NCBI RefSeq assembly: GCF_029633965.1
Contig: NZ_CP091277.1
Coordinates: forward strand, 2,353,940 to 2,417,939
Source of the DNA: Methanogenium sp. S4BF
GTDB lineage: Archaea; Halobacteriota; Methanomicrobia; Methanomicrobiales; Methanomicrobiaceae
Length of the DNA: 64,000 bases
Direction: 5' to 3'
Shown here: piece after piece, positions 28,115-37,677 of the stretch
Layout of the letters: every line of letters starts with the position of its first letter
How positions within the stretch are numbered: the first letter of the stretch is position 1
Program-made: the position numbers and the translations under genes
The notes under the pieces: model-generated
What the model was told of the DNA's origin: nothing
Databases searched by the model: none
What the model saw: only the letters and a program-made list of their open reading frames with translations

Positions 28115-28828
28115 CTATTCAATATTATTTTCCTTCTGTGCAGCTCTGCTGTTTTTCCATCTCCGTTTGCCCCAGATATACACCGCAACAATGGCGACAA
28201 TGATGATGCCTGCCCCGGCGATGCCGGAGATGATGCCTGATTCCACCAGTGACATAATAAATCCCGCTGAAAGGGCGATGGCAGATGCCGAGATGAGGGA
28301 GCCGACGGCGACACTGATGAGAATCTTGAGGTAATCCATCCCCAGCATCCGTCCGATGAGGGAGGCGGCCACTCCTCCGGATCCTTCGAAGGGGATCATC
28401 ACAAAGAATGCGAGGCCCACGGTTGAGATATGCTCGATGATGGGAAACCGGTCAAACTGTTCGCGGCCGGTGGCCATGAAGCGTTCCGCCCAGTGGCCGA
28501 ACCACGGAATCCGGAGGGCCAGGGGGAAGTTCCAGATGATGAAGAGTGCACCCATCAGGTCAAAGAGCATGATGGAGAAGGCAGCAAGCCACCACGGCAG
28601 ACCTGATACCACCATCAGTGGGATGACGGTCTCTTTTCCGGCAGGGGGGAAGAGGTAGGCAAGGCCAAGAGCCCCGAATGTCCAGAAGAGTGCTCTGGGG
28701 AGGGCGAGATAGAGAATGCCAAGGTAGAGCATCAGTACAGCGAACGGAAAGATGACATAGAATATGTGCCAGCTGTGGATGGTTGGATTCCTGCGCATCT
28801 CACCGCACCACTGCAATGCCCGTTTCAT
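28115..28828 (-). CDS. Putative small-multidrug-export family membrane protein (PF06695-like)
   Basis: 237 residues from ATG 28828, which overlaps the upstream stop and has AGAGGAGAG before it. About six hydrophobic segments; the PPAGKETVIPLMVVSGLP stretch and FFVMIPFEGSGGVAASLIGRMLGM resemble the two conserved parts of this family. Despite the family name, transport of drugs is not demonstrated. Two-gene operon with the metallopeptidase upstream. Confidence 0.78.
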   Translation of the reverse strand: MKRALQWCGEMRRNPTIHSWHIFYVIFPFAVLMLYLGILYLALPRALFWTFGALGLAYLFPPAGKETVIPLMVVSGLPWWLAAFSIMLFDLMGALFIIWNFPLALRIPWFGHWAERFMATGREQFDRFPIIEHISTVGLAFFVMIPFEGSGGVAASLIGRMLGMDYLKILISVAVGSLISASAIALSAGFIMSLVESGIISGIAGAGIIIVAIVAVYIWGKRRWKNSRAAQKENNIE

Positions 28829-29511
28829 CTCTCTCCTCTGTTTGCGTTCTGTATGGCGTTCCACCAGTGGTTGCGCTCTATGATAACCCAGTATCTGCGG
28901 AGGTCTGCTTCTGCACTCTGGTATTCGGGATAGTGTGCAGCGACTTCAGACCAGAATGCAGGGGAATGGTTCAGTTCTTTTCGGTGTGCAAGTTCATGCA
29001 CTACGATATAATCCATCAGATGTGGCGGCAGGGCATATACCTTTAGGTTTAGATTGAGGTTGCCTGCTGATGAACAGCTGCCCCAGCGGGTTTTCTGCAT
29101 CCGAATGGTGCAGCGGCCGAAAGAGACCCCCATCCCCTCTGCACGGGCGCCAACCGATGGGGTGACCAGTGCACGGAATTCATCTGTCAGGTGCTGCCTG
29201 AGGGCGAGGGGGTCCGGAGCGGTAACTGCCTGCTCTGCATGGTCGATACGGCAACGTTCTCCTGCCCGGACTGTGTACCAGGCGCCGGACAAGAGCATCT
29301 GGTCCGGTGCAGCGGTATGTGCTGCGGCAATCTGGTCCATTTCCGCCTGGCGTGCTGCAATCCAGTCCTTCTTCGCTGCAATGAAGCCTGCTGCATCAAA
29401 GCCCTGTGGTGCGGTTATCCGGAGGGTCCCGTCAGCCATCACCTGCATCCGTGCACGACGGACCGGTTTTCGGTTGATGATGACCGGATATTCGCCTGCT
29501 TCACTCTTCAC
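28825..29511 (-). CDS. YgjP-like zinc metallopeptidase (DUF45 family)
   Basis: 228 residues. The C-terminal half has KTRWGSCSSAGNLNLN and the zinc-binding VVHELAHRKELNHSPAFW (HExxH with a downstream His), the signature of YgjP/WSS1-like peptidases. The N-terminal half is variable. Cytosolic; substrate unknown. First gene of a unit with the export-family protein. Confidence 0.86.
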   Translation of the reverse strand: MKSEAGEYPVIINRKPVRRARMQVMADGTLRITAPQGFDAAGFIAAKKDWIAARQAEMDQIAAAHTAAPDQMLLSGAWYTVRAGERCRIDHAEQAVTAPDPLALRQHLTDEFRALVTPSVGARAEGMGVSFGRCTIRMQKTRWGSCSSAGNLNLNLKVYALPPHLMDYIVVHELAHRKELNHSPAFWSEVAAHYPEYQSAEADLRRYWVIIERNHWWNAIQNANRGER

Positions 29512-29587
29512 TCAGTAGAGAATTATCCTGTATGGTAATCAATGGTGCTGGTTTGCGGGAATGGGCAAAAAAGAGATATTCCGATAT

Positions 29588-30262
29588 TCAGGAAGATTTT
29601 CTGGATTTCCAGGCTTCTTTGACCTCACTGCCTTCAAGGAAGACAAGGCCGTGCTCATCTGCATACCGGCGTGCATTCTCTTTGCTGAGTGCCCGGCCGG
29701 TCGTTTCATCAAGCATCTCACAGATGGTGACTGCCGGTGTGACGCCTGCCATCTCGGCAAGGGCAATCGAAAGTTCAGTCTGGCCTTCCCGCTGGTCAAG
29801 CAGGGTGTCTGCTGCCCGCAGAAGCGCCATGTGGCCCGGTGTCCGGAACTCTGCTGCAAAGTTGTCCCCGCCGCCGTTCAGCGTCTTTTTGACCTGGTCT
29901 GCAAGACGGGTCACGGTGAGTGCCCGATCGTTATCCGTGATGCCGGTGAAGGTGTCGCGGTGGTTGACCCAGAGGGAGAAGGACGAGTGGTTTCTGCGGT
30001 CATAGGGAATGTCCCCTTCCTGTTCTGCCAGATGTGTCGGCTGGAGGATCTCGCTTGCAAACGGCAGGCCGAAGTTCTTTGCCGCCTGTGGATGCAGGGC
30101 AGTGCAGATGAGGCCGCCTCCGTCTTTTCTCATCCGGACAATGTGTTCCGGTCTGACTGCATCTGACCTGATTGCAAAGTCTGTTTCTCCTTCCCGATCA
30201 TCAAAGTCATAGAGGAGAACGAATTCCCCTCTCCTGAATGCTTCCAGTGCCTTCTCTATCAT
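29588..30262 (-). CDS. ribB: 3,4-dihydroxy-2-butanone 4-phosphate synthase
   Basis: Makes the four-carbon unit of riboflavin from ribulose 5-phosphate. 224 residues with DDREGETDF, HSSFSLWVNHRDTFTGITDNDRA and RTPGHMALLRAADTLL...GQTE, the complete RibB signature set. The start overlaps the RbkR stop by four bases, so riboflavin synthesis and its regulator/kinase are coupled. Confidence 0.96.
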   Translation of the reverse strand: MIEKALEAFRRGEFVLLYDFDDREGETDFAIRSDAVRPEHIVRMRKDGGGLICTALHPQAAKNFGLPFASEILQPTHLAEQEGDIPYDRRNHSSFSLWVNHRDTFTGITDNDRALTVTRLADQVKKTLNGGGDNFAAEFRTPGHMALLRAADTLLDQREGQTELSIALAEMAGVTPAVTICEMLDETTGRALSKENARRYADEHGLVFLEGSEVKEAWKSRKSS

Positions 30263-30927
30263 TTTCGTCTCACCTCAATTGTTACCTGCGCCCCGTCCTC
30301 TGCACCCAGCACATCACGGAGCCGTTCTGCCGATATAAGTTCAATAATATCCTCCGGGTAGTGGCTCCTCCCGGGGATGATGATTGCACACGGGTATTTG
30401 TTGATGGAGCATTTCAGGGCCCGGACTGCGCCAAACGTGCGGTCATGATCCGTAAACCCCTCTATCTCCGTCCACTCCATTGCATCGAGCTTGCGGCGGG
30501 TCTCAATACTCGTCGGACTGAGCTTTACGTTGAATGTCCCGGGATACGGGGTGATGCCCAGCTTCTCTGAAAACTGGCTGGCATACCCTTCCACGCTGAC
30601 GTAATACCGTCCTTCTCCGAGACCGCTGATGAGTTCCCCTTCCAGTGTGTAATGCCTGTCGTGTGTTTCAAATATGCGGCGGTATGCTGCATATTCAGCC
30701 CTCAGGTTCTCTTCCCCTGCCTGTGTGACAGTCACATACTGTCCGTCCCCCCTCATGACCCGTGAGATCATATGGGCATTTTCAAGGGAGATCAATCTCC
30801 GGGAGGCAGTCTGGGGACTAATCGCAAGTTCCTGTGCAAGGCTCTGCGAAGAGACGGACACAGCACGGGAAAGCCCTCCCAAAAGGGCGATCGCTTTCAG
30901 GCAGATCAGGTCATCGGGTGCGATCAT
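30259..30927 (-). CDS. rbkR: Bifunctional transcriptional regulator / CTP-dependent riboflavin kinase
   Basis: 222 residues. Residues about 1-85 form a winged helix (SSQSLAQELAISPQTASRRLISLE), and about 86-222 the archaeal CTP-dependent riboflavin kinase (GLGEGRYYVSVEGYASQF, PYPGTFNVKLS). This domain fusion is the RbkR type, known in archaea to control riboflavin genes. With ribB directly downstream, it probably autoregulates this operon. A palindrome CCATATATGG at 30952-30961 sits where a TATA box or operator would be. Confidence 0.92.
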   Translation of the reverse strand: MIAPDDLICLKAIALLGGLSRAVSVSSQSLAQELAISPQTASRRLISLENAHMISRVMRGDGQYVTVTQAGEENLRAEYAAYRRIFETHDRHYTLEGELISGLGEGRYYVSVEGYASQFSEKLGITPYPGTFNVKLSPTSIETRRKLDAMEWTEIEGFTDHDRTFGAVRALKCSINKYPCAIIIPGRSHYPEDIIELISAERLRDVLGAEDGAQVTIEVRRK

Positions 30928-31461
30928 CTAACATCATTTTTGGAATGCATGCCATATATGGGTTGTCCTTTCGCCATATCTGTCATGGGTTGCTGACGGT
31001 TCGTGTGTGCATTTCACTATTCCATCCCTTATTTCGCCAGTCTCGATGTGCAGACCGCTATGGTCATACCTGTTACAGAATCTCCCGGTCTCTCCCTTGT
31101 GGTCCGGTGCGGGTGTTCTCATCAGGGGGACATGTCCGGGATACCCGAAGGGCATAAGGCATCGAGACATTTTATCTGTCTTTTATGATCGGTTCTCTCC
31201 ATTGAATGTCGGGTCTGCTCAGGGATTGTGTCGCCTGACTATCATGCATGTCTGACATTCTTTTTGATAGTCTGTCGCCGGATAATGCCCTCTGTGTAGT
31301 TTATGTATGAAAATACTGTTCATTTTTTATTTTAAGTCCATATTTCGGATATTCGTCTGCACATTCTTCCGGAAAAACCCGGCTGTCTGTCAGGATATTG
31401 TCGGCGAATGACGAAGTGCTCTTCGCTAATTATATAATAGAGGCGTGCAAAGAGTATATAC
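30928..31461. other. Intergenic region between rbkR and the mevalonate operon
   Basis: 534 bases without a convincing gene. The left end holds the rbkR promoter area (CCATATATGG at 30952-30961); the right end holds the TATA box of the HTH gene. The middle contains only short open frames with no ribosome-binding site or recognisable protein. Confidence 0.5.
31429..31438 (+). promoter_or_regulatory. TATA box of the mevalonate-operon regulator gene
   Basis: ATTATATAAT is centred about 28 bases before the ATG at 31462, predicting transcription start at or next to the start codon (leaderless). Confidence 0.6.
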
Positions 31462-32172
31462 ATGAAATCCGCACTGCGGACCCGTCTTGCTGAAAAAATG
31501 GCAGGAGAAATCACGCTCTCTGCATCTCCCGGTGAGGCACTGAAGAAGTGGCGCCTTGCATTCAACATTGCCCCCGGAGTACTTGCAGATGAGATGAATG
31601 TCTCTCCGTCTGTCATCTCTGATTATGAGGGTGGCAGACGAAAGAGCCCGGGTACTGCGGTCGTTGGAAAGATTGTTGACAGCATTCTGAGTATTGATGA
31701 AGCGAATGGTGTCAGGAACATCAGCAAATTCGCCAAAATCCTCTACAATGACTTTGACCCTGACGTCATCTCTGACATGCATGACTACAACATGCCGATC
31801 CCGCTCACACAGTTCTCCAACGCGATTGCCTGCAAACACCTGGGGGGCTCCATGGATCAGCAGATCTACGGTTACACTGTTGTCAACTCCGAAAACGCTA
31901 TTCTTCAGCTTTCAGCCAATGAGTTCAACCGGATTTATGGATGGAGCACAGAGAGGGCGTTAATCTTTACAAATGTATCAACCGGCAAATCGCCGATGAT
32001 CGCAATCAGGGTGACACCATTCAAACCACGCTGTGTAATTCTCCAGGGGATATCTCCGGAGGAAGTACATCCGCTTGTTCCCCGCCTTGCTGAGAGTGAC
32101 CGGATTACCCTGTTGTGCACTGAAATGGATGTCAACGAGATTGTCGATATTCTGAGGGAAGAATTATGGTAG
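31462..32172 (+). CDS. HTH regulator heading the mevalonate operon (COG1709-like)
   Basis: 236 residues. A Cro/C1-type helix-turn-helix at about 25-60 ([33 protein letters not shown]) and a C-terminal domain of about 150 residues of unknown ligand. The stop overlaps the HMG-CoA synthase start by 7 bases. Regulators of this family often precede the HMG-CoA synthase/thiolase/DUF35 genes in archaea, so control of isoprenoid synthesis is likely but inferred. Confidence 0.82.
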   Translation: MKSALRTRLAEKMAGEITLSASPGEALKKWRLAFNIAPGVLADEMNVSPSVISDYEGGRRKSPGTAVVGKIVDSILSIDEANGVRNISKFAKILYNDFDPDVISDMHDYNMPIPLTQFSNAIACKHLGGSMDQQIYGYTVVNSENAILQLSANEFNRIYGWSTERALIFTNVSTGKSPMIAIRVTPFKPRCVILQGISPEEVHPLVPRLAESDRITLLCTEMDVNEIVDILREELW

Positions 32173-33215
32173 GAATAATTACGTACGGCGCATACATCCC
32201 GCGATACCGCGTTAAAACCGAGGAGATTGCACGGGTATGGGGCGCAAACGGCGCCGAGATCGCCGCAGGTCTCGGTGTGAAAGAGAAGTCGGTCCCTGAC
32301 CTTGACGAAGACACGATCACCATGTCCGTTGAGGCGGCACGCTATGCCCTGGCCCGCAGGGACATTCCGCGTGATGCAATTGGAGCCATCTACGTCGGTT
32401 CAGAGTCTCACCCCTATGCGGTGAAGCCCAGTTCCGCAACCGTGGGTGAGGCGATTGGCGCCACACCGGTGATGACTGCTGCAGACTATGAGTTTGCCTG
32501 TAAGGCAGGCACAGCGGCTATCCAGACCTGTATGGGCCTGGTGAAGTCAGGCATGGTCAAATACGGATGCGCCATCGGTGCAGATACGGCACAGGGCGCA
32601 CCTGGTGACGCACTTGAGTACACCGCCTCTGCAGGCGGTGCGGCTCTCTTCATCGGGAATGACAACCCGATCGCAGAGTTCAATCATACCTGTTCGTTCA
32701 CCTCCGACACCCCGGATTTCTGGAGGCGTGAGGGGCAGGAATACCCCAGCCACGGTGGGCGTTTCTCCGGTGATCCGGCATACTTCAAGCATATTCAGGG
32801 CGCCGCACGCCTGATGCTTGAGCAGATGGGCACAGCGCCGTCTGATTATGACTATGCCATCTTCCACCAGCCGAATGCAAAGTTCCCAAGGAAAGTGGCT
32901 GCGATGCTTGGGTTCACCTCAGCACAGATAACCCCCGGCCTTGCGGTTCCGCGCCTCGGAAACACCTATTCCGGTGCTGTCCCGGTCGGAATCTCGGCCA
33001 CCCTTGATGTAGCAAAACCCGGCGACCGTATCTTTGTCACCTCATACGGGTCCGGTGCCGGCAGTGATGCCTTTGACATCACGGTGACAGATGCGATTGA
33101 ATCAGATGTTTTCAACCGGTCTGCCGCACCAACCGTTGAGGAGCTTCTTGCAAACGGCAAGTACCTTGACTATGCACTGTATGCCAAACACAAAGGAAAG
33201 ATCGTGATGCAGTAA
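32166..33215 (+). CDS. Hydroxymethylglutaryl-CoA synthase
   Basis: Condenses acetyl-CoA with acetoacetyl-CoA for archaeal lipid isoprenoids. 349 residues, archaeal length. Catalytic residues are visible: Glu80 ([11 protein letters not shown]), Cys112 ([10 protein letters not shown]) and His234 (IFHQPNAKF). Shares one base with the thiolase start. Archaeal HMG-CoA synthase is known to form a complex with thiolase bridged by the DUF35 protein encoded here. Confidence 0.96.
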   Translation: MVGIITYGAYIPRYRVKTEEIARVWGANGAEIAAGLGVKEKSVPDLDEDTITMSVEAARYALARRDIPRDAIGAIYVGSESHPYAVKPSSATVGEAIGATPVMTAADYEFACKAGTAAIQTCMGLVKSGMVKYGCAIGADTAQGAPGDALEYTASAGGAALFIGNDNPIAEFNHTCSFTSDTPDFWRREGQEYPSHGGRFSGDPAYFKHIQGAARLMLEQMGTAPSDYDYAIFHQPNAKFPRKVAAMLGFTSAQITPGLAVPRLGNTYSGAVPVGISATLDVAKPGDRIFVTSYGSGAGSDAFDITVTDAIESDVFNRSAAPTVEELLANGKYLDYALYAKHKGKIVMQ

Positions 33216-34375
33216 TGAGAGAAGTAGCAGTTGTTGGAATTGGTCTCACCGAATTCGGTGAGAAGTGGGACACATCGTTCCGGAATCTCTTCGTGGAGGC
33301 TGGTGCCCGGGCTCTGGAAGACGCAGGAATGAGCGGTGACCAGATTGACGAAATGTTTGTCGGAAACATGAGCGGTGGACGGTTTGTCCTGCAGGAGCAC
33401 ATCGGTGCCCTCATTGCAGATTATTCCGGTCTTACCAAAAACCACATCCCCTCCACCCGAGTGGAGGCGGCATGTGCATCCGGCGGTCTTGCCTTCCGGC
33501 AGGCATATGCAACGGTTGCATCCGGCATTCAGGACATTGTCATTGCAGGCGGTGTCGAGAAGATGACCGATGTAGGCGGCAGTGAGACCACCGATGCACT
33601 CGCAGGCGCAGCAGACCGTGAATGGGAGGGCCTCGTCGGCGCTACCTTCCCCGGTCTCTATGCGATGATTGCAACCGACTACATGAACAAATACGGCCTC
33701 ACACGCGAGCAGCTTGCGATGGTCTCGGTCAAAAACCACCGCAACGGCGCCCACAACCCGATGGCACAGTACAGAAAGGAGATCACCGTTGAGGATGTGC
33801 TGAGATCAACTCTTGTTGCAGACCCTCTGCGGCTTCTTGACTGTTCTCCGGTGACAGACGGCGCTGCGGCAGTCATTCTCTGCCCGATGGAGATGGCACG
33901 CGAATTCACCGATACACCGGTGAAGATCCTTGCATCATCACAGGCATCCGACACGATTTCCCTGCACGACCGCCGGGACTTCTCGACTCTCGATGCCACC
34001 GTTGCAGCCGGCAGGCGTGCATTCCAGCAGGCCTCGCTCACGCCAAAGGATATTGGCATGGTCGAGGTGCATGACTGTTTCACCATCGCAGAACTCTGTG
34101 CAATCGAAGACCTTGGATTCTGTGCAAAAGGAGAGGCAGGAAAACTGACTGAGGACGGCCAGACCGCACTGGGCGGGTCCATCCCGGTCAACACATCCGG
34201 CGGCCTGAAGTCATGCGGCCACCCGGTCGGTGCAACAGGCATCAAGCAGGTATGTGAGATTGTTGAGCAGCTTCGTGGAGAGGCAGTCGGCCGGCAGGTC
34301 GATGCAGAGATCGGCATGACCCACAACGTTGGCGGAACGGGTGCGACGGTTGTCTGTAACATTCTGGGGGTCTAA
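33215..34375 (+). CDS. Acetyl-CoA C-acetyltransferase (thiolase)
   Basis: 386 residues; makes acetoacetyl-CoA for the downstream synthase reaction. Nucleophile Cys87 in [11 protein letters not shown]; the C-terminal [17 protein letters not shown] holds the catalytic His. It belongs to the archaeal thiolase group that works in complex with HMG-CoA synthase, allowing direct passage of the unstable intermediate. Two bases separate it from the DUF35 gene. Confidence 0.95.
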   Translation: MREVAVVGIGLTEFGEKWDTSFRNLFVEAGARALEDAGMSGDQIDEMFVGNMSGGRFVLQEHIGALIADYSGLTKNHIPSTRVEAACASGGLAFRQAYATVASGIQDIVIAGGVEKMTDVGGSETTDALAGAADREWEGLVGATFPGLYAMIATDYMNKYGLTREQLAMVSVKNHRNGAHNPMAQYRKEITVEDVLRSTLVADPLRLLDCSPVTDGAAAVILCPMEMAREFTDTPVKILASSQASDTISLHDRRDFSTLDATVAAGRRAFQQASLTPKDIGMVEVHDCFTIAELCAIEDLGFCAKGEAGKLTEDGQTALGGSIPVNTSGGLKSCGHPVGATGIKQVCEIVEQLRGEAVGRQVDAEIGMTHNVGGTGATVVCNILGV

Positions 34376-34377
34376 AG

Positions 34378-34767
34378 ATGTCGGTCCCGCGTTACTGGAG
34401 AAAGCAGCAGAACCGGTATAACCTGAAGGGCAACAAATGTGAGACATGCGGCCAGTATTTCTTCCCGCCGCGTGCCTTCTGCCCGGAGTGCCGGAGAGAC
34501 GGAAAGATTGTTGACTATGAATTTTCCGGGAATGGTACGGTGCGTACCTTCTCGATCATCCGAACGGCAAGCGATGACTATGATATGCAGACGCCATACG
34601 CGCTCGCTATTGTAGAACTCGACGAAGGAACCTGCATGACAGCGCAGGTGATCTGTGAACCTGATGAGATATATCTTGGCATGCCGGTGAAGCGTGTCTT
34701 CAGAAAGATTATCGCTGAAGGCGACAGCGGTGTCATCGTGTACGGTACAAAGTTTGTGCCTGCATAA
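34378..34767 (+). CDS. DUF35 zinc-ribbon/OB-fold scaffold protein
   Basis: 129 residues: a zinc ribbon CETCGQYFFPPRAFCPEC (about 22-39) followed by an OB fold (about 50-129). In the archaeal acetoacetyl-CoA thiolase/HMG-CoA synthase complex this protein bridges the two enzymes and holds CoA. Last gene of the operon regulator, HMG-CoA synthase, thiolase, DUF35. Confidence 0.93.
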   Translation: MSVPRYWRKQQNRYNLKGNKCETCGQYFFPPRAFCPECRRDGKIVDYEFSGNGTVRTFSIIRTASDDYDMQTPYALAIVELDEGTCMTAQVICEPDEIYLGMPVKRVFRKIIAEGDSGVIVYGTKFVPA

Positions 34768-34851
34768 CAGACCCTCATATACTAATATCCCCATTTTTCA
34801 GCGCGTTCATATGCCAAAGCATATTCATACCACTTGTCTATTCATTATATA

Positions 34852-36657
34852 ATGAACCAGCTTCGTCATCTCTCCCCCTGGATGCGAAGAGGGGTGCCTG
34901 TCATTCTTGTTATTCTCATGCTGTGTAGTGCCGGTGCTGCGGCACCGCCGGTGTCCTGTGATGTACAAAAAAGCGATCACATTCTGATCATTCACTCGTA
35001 CGGGCCGGATATGGACTGGGTGGGGGCGGTAACAGATGGCCTGGCCCGCGTCTTTCCGGCAGATGATCCGGATATTGTCATCTATACCGAGTATATGGAC
35101 GGGAAACTCGTTTCGGATTCCCGGCACTATGAAAATCTCGCTGCAGTATACCGGCACAAATATGCTTCCATACCCATTGACCTGATCCTTGTCTCCGATG
35201 ATGACGCGTATGCGTTTATCCTCGAATATGGGGATGAGCTTTTCCCCGGTGTTCCGATCGTTTTTTTCGGCGTAAGCGGGTATGACCCGGCACATCGGGA
35301 AGAGCTGCCGAATCTGACCGGGGTGGTCGAACGAACCCGTGTCGGCCCGACAGTCGATCTCATAACCACGCTCCAGCCCGGAGTGCAGGAGGTTTATGTG
35401 GTGAATGATCCGGGCACCACCACCGGCCGGTTCTTTGCTGCTGAACTGGTAGTAAAGGCAGCAGCGTATAACGGCACCCCTGCATTCCGTGCACATGGTG
35501 AGACTGATATGACTGTACTCTGTCATGACCTGCAGAACCTCACCCCCGGCACTGCCGTTCTTCTGATGGATTTCAACCGTGACAGTGACGGCCGGATGTA
35601 CCGTGACGGTGAGATTGCCTGCATTGTCTCTGCCTGGTCCCCGGTGCCGGTGTATGGCATCTCTGATACCTTTCTTGGGCATGGTGTGGTGGGTGGGTGT
35701 TTTACCGACACCACCATTCAGGCGGAATCTGCGGCAAAAATGGGTGCAGATATCCTGAACGGGACGCCGGCGGGTGAGATTCCCGTATCTGCACCTCCTG
35801 AAGGACAGGTGTTCGTCGATTACATGGAGATGCAGAAGCACGGTTTATCGGTTGCTCTCCTGCCTGAGGGTGCTGTGGCTATAAACCAGCCGGATGGGGA
35901 GATTGTCCTGCCTGACTGGATGCTTGGTGTACTCATTGTGGGCGGAGGCGCCCTTATAGCGGTGGTTCTTGTGCTGGTCAGTTCTAACCAGCGTATCAGA
36001 AAAACGAAACAGGACCTGCATACGTCAAACCAAAAACTGAAGACCCTCTTTTCGGTAACCCGGCATGATGTCAATAATCAGGTGATGGCAGCCTCAGGGT
36101 ATCTTGAACTGCTGAGTGATGACGTCACCGTTCCGGGCGTTCAACCCTTTATCCAACATATCCGGAAGGCGCTGCAGAATATCGAGGAACAGATCGCCTT
36201 TGCCCGTGACTATGAGAAGGCCGGTGCGTCTCATCCGGTATGGCAGAATCCGGCGGAGATCGCAGAACAGATGGCTGCCCGTCAGCATGCCGTCTCAGTC
36301 GATGTGGCGCTCTCCGGTATTGAGATATACGCCGACCCCATGCTGGAGAAGGTCTTTGCCAACCTATTTGATAACGCCGCCCGCCACGGAGAACATGCAA
36401 CCCGTGTGCAGGTCACAGCCAGTCTCCGCGGCGATGCACAGGTTATTGTGGTGGGGGATAACGGGGCTGGTGTCCCCGATGAGAAGAAGCGGTTTATTTT
36501 TGAACGGGGATATGGGGCGAACACGGGATACGGGCTCTTTCTGGCTTCTGATATCCTTGCAGTGACCGGCCTCACGATCACGGAAACCGGAACATACGGG
36601 ACTGGTGCCCGCTTTGAGATCACCGTGCCAAAGGGGCGCTGGCGCGTGAGCAGGTAA
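34852..36657 (+). CDS. Membrane sensor histidine kinase with ABC_sub_bind-like sensor
   Basis: 601 residues: a signal/anchor helix (about 10-33), an extracytoplasmic periplasmic-binding-like sensor (about 45-345, beginning HILIIHSYGPDMDWVGAVTDG), a transmembrane helix (about 360-382), an H-box TRHDVNNQVMAASGYLE with His near 405, and a HATPase domain with NLFDNAARHG, DNGAGVP and GYGLFLA. No receiver gene is adjacent, so the partner is unknown. Start uncertain: ATG 34852 sits inside a TATA-like ATTATATAATG, and ATG 34882 (MRRGVPVILV) would still keep the signal helix. Confidence 0.88.
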   Translation: MNQLRHLSPWMRRGVPVILVILMLCSAGAAAPPVSCDVQKSDHILIIHSYGPDMDWVGAVTDGLARVFPADDPDIVIYTEYMDGKLVSDSRHYENLAAVYRHKYASIPIDLILVSDDDAYAFILEYGDELFPGVPIVFFGVSGYDPAHREELPNLTGVVERTRVGPTVDLITTLQPGVQEVYVVNDPGTTTGRFFAAELVVKAAAYNGTPAFRAHGETDMTVLCHDLQNLTPGTAVLLMDFNRDSDGRMYRDGEIACIVSAWSPVPVYGISDTFLGHGVVGGCFTDTTIQAESAAKMGADILNGTPAGEIPVSAPPEGQVFVDYMEMQKHGLSVALLPEGAVAINQPDGEIVLPDWMLGVLIVGGGALIAVVLVLVSSNQRIRKTKQDLHTSNQKLKTLFSVTRHDVNNQVMAASGYLELLSDDVTVPGVQPFIQHIRKALQNIEEQIAFARDYEKAGASHPVWQNPAEIAEQMAARQHAVSVDVALSGIEIYADPMLEKVFANLFDNAARHGEHATRVQVTASLRGDAQVIVVGDNGAGVPDEKKRFIFERGYGANTGYGLFLASDILAVTGLTITETGTYGTGARFEITVPKGRWRVSR

Positions 36658-36713
36658 AAGGGAACGAGTAGGGGAGGGAAAAATACGCACTACGAATCTG
36701 AAGATTTTTTTCT

Positions 36714-37640
36714 TCACTCTGACCCATTGGTGCGGGTAATATCATACACCGCGTGATGCTGCGTGGGGGAGTATGAGCGGACCTGATACTCTCCCCTTAT
36801 GGTGCAGGGATAGGCTTCAATCATCTCCCGGTATTCCCCCTCCCGCTCCTGCATCGCATAGAGATGGATGGTGCCGCCCGGACGCACGAGGCGGACAGCC
36901 GTTCCAAAGAATGGCACCGGGCTCATGGGGAGATTCATAATGATACGGTCAAACGAGCCCGTGGCCAGATACTCCGCCAGATGGCGTGCATCTGCAAGCA
37001 TCGGGATGATGTTTTTGCGCCGGTTGAGCCTGATATTCTGTTCCATTAAAAGGACGGCACCGGGATTGATGTCGCCTGCAATGACGATGCCTGCCTTCTC
37101 TGCGAGTGCTATCGCAAACGGGCCGACGCCTGCAAACATATCGCAGACACGCTCCCCCTCTTCCATCAAAGAGACGATTCGCTGACGTTCATTTGCGAGG
37201 CGGGCGGAGAAGTAGGCGGCTTCAAGGTCTATTCTCAGGCGCATGCCATACTCCGTGCATTCTGTGGCGGTCACCGGTTCTCCTGCAAGCACCCGGAATC
37301 CCCGCGTCCGGTACTCACCGGAAACGGGGGTTTCTGCAAAGAGTACCGTGTGGATGGAAGGGCGTGATGCAAGAAGCATCTCTGCTTCGTGGACATCATC
37401 ATCCTGCATAATGGCAATGCCACCCACCAGATCATGCCGGGGAAGGGGGATTGCCTTCGCATGTGCTTCACATTCCCATCGTTCGGTTGCCCGGGTGGGT
37501 TCTGTCACCGGAAAGAGCAGAAAGGCTCCGTCACGGGCGGGTTTGAGTGACGTGTCCAGCACGCCGTCACTGATCAGCTGCCGCCGCATGGGCTCCCCCT
37601 CTTTCACCGGCACGCGGACGCACCATTGTTCCTGTTTCAC
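36714..37640 (-). CDS. trm5: tRNA (guanine37-N1)-methyltransferase, Trm5 type
   Basis: 308 residues. An N-terminal RNA-binding part leads to the conserved YGMRLRIDLEAAYFSARLANER, then a class I SAM domain: VCDMFAGVGPFAIALAEKAG (motif I), GDINPGAVLLMEQNI and the catalytic-site motif NLPMSP. Methylates N1 of G37 in tRNA to prevent frameshifting. Converges with the kinase gene and diverges from HMG-CoA reductase. Confidence 0.9.
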   Translation of the reverse strand: MKQEQWCVRVPVKEGEPMRRQLISDGVLDTSLKPARDGAFLLFPVTEPTRATERWECEAHAKAIPLPRHDLVGGIAIMQDDDVHEAEMLLASRPSIHTVLFAETPVSGEYRTRGFRVLAGEPVTATECTEYGMRLRIDLEAAYFSARLANERQRIVSLMEEGERVCDMFAGVGPFAIALAEKAGIVIAGDINPGAVLLMEQNIRLNRRKNIIPMLADARHLAEYLATGSFDRIIMNLPMSPVPFFGTAVRLVRPGGTIHLYAMQEREGEYREMIEAYPCTIRGEYQVRSYSPTQHHAVYDITRTNGSE

Positions 37641-37677
37641 CTGACCACCTCCATTTATTGTCTTTCTCTCCTATGAT

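Noticed and set aside
33679-34362. 227-codon minus-strand frame over the thiolase gene
   Set aside because: The thiolase assignment is secure and the antisense peptide has no family features.
34825-35841. 338-codon minus-strand frame over the sensor kinase gene
   Set aside because: The plus-strand protein has complete kinase motifs; the antisense peptide is His/Arg/Cys-rich and shows no domain.
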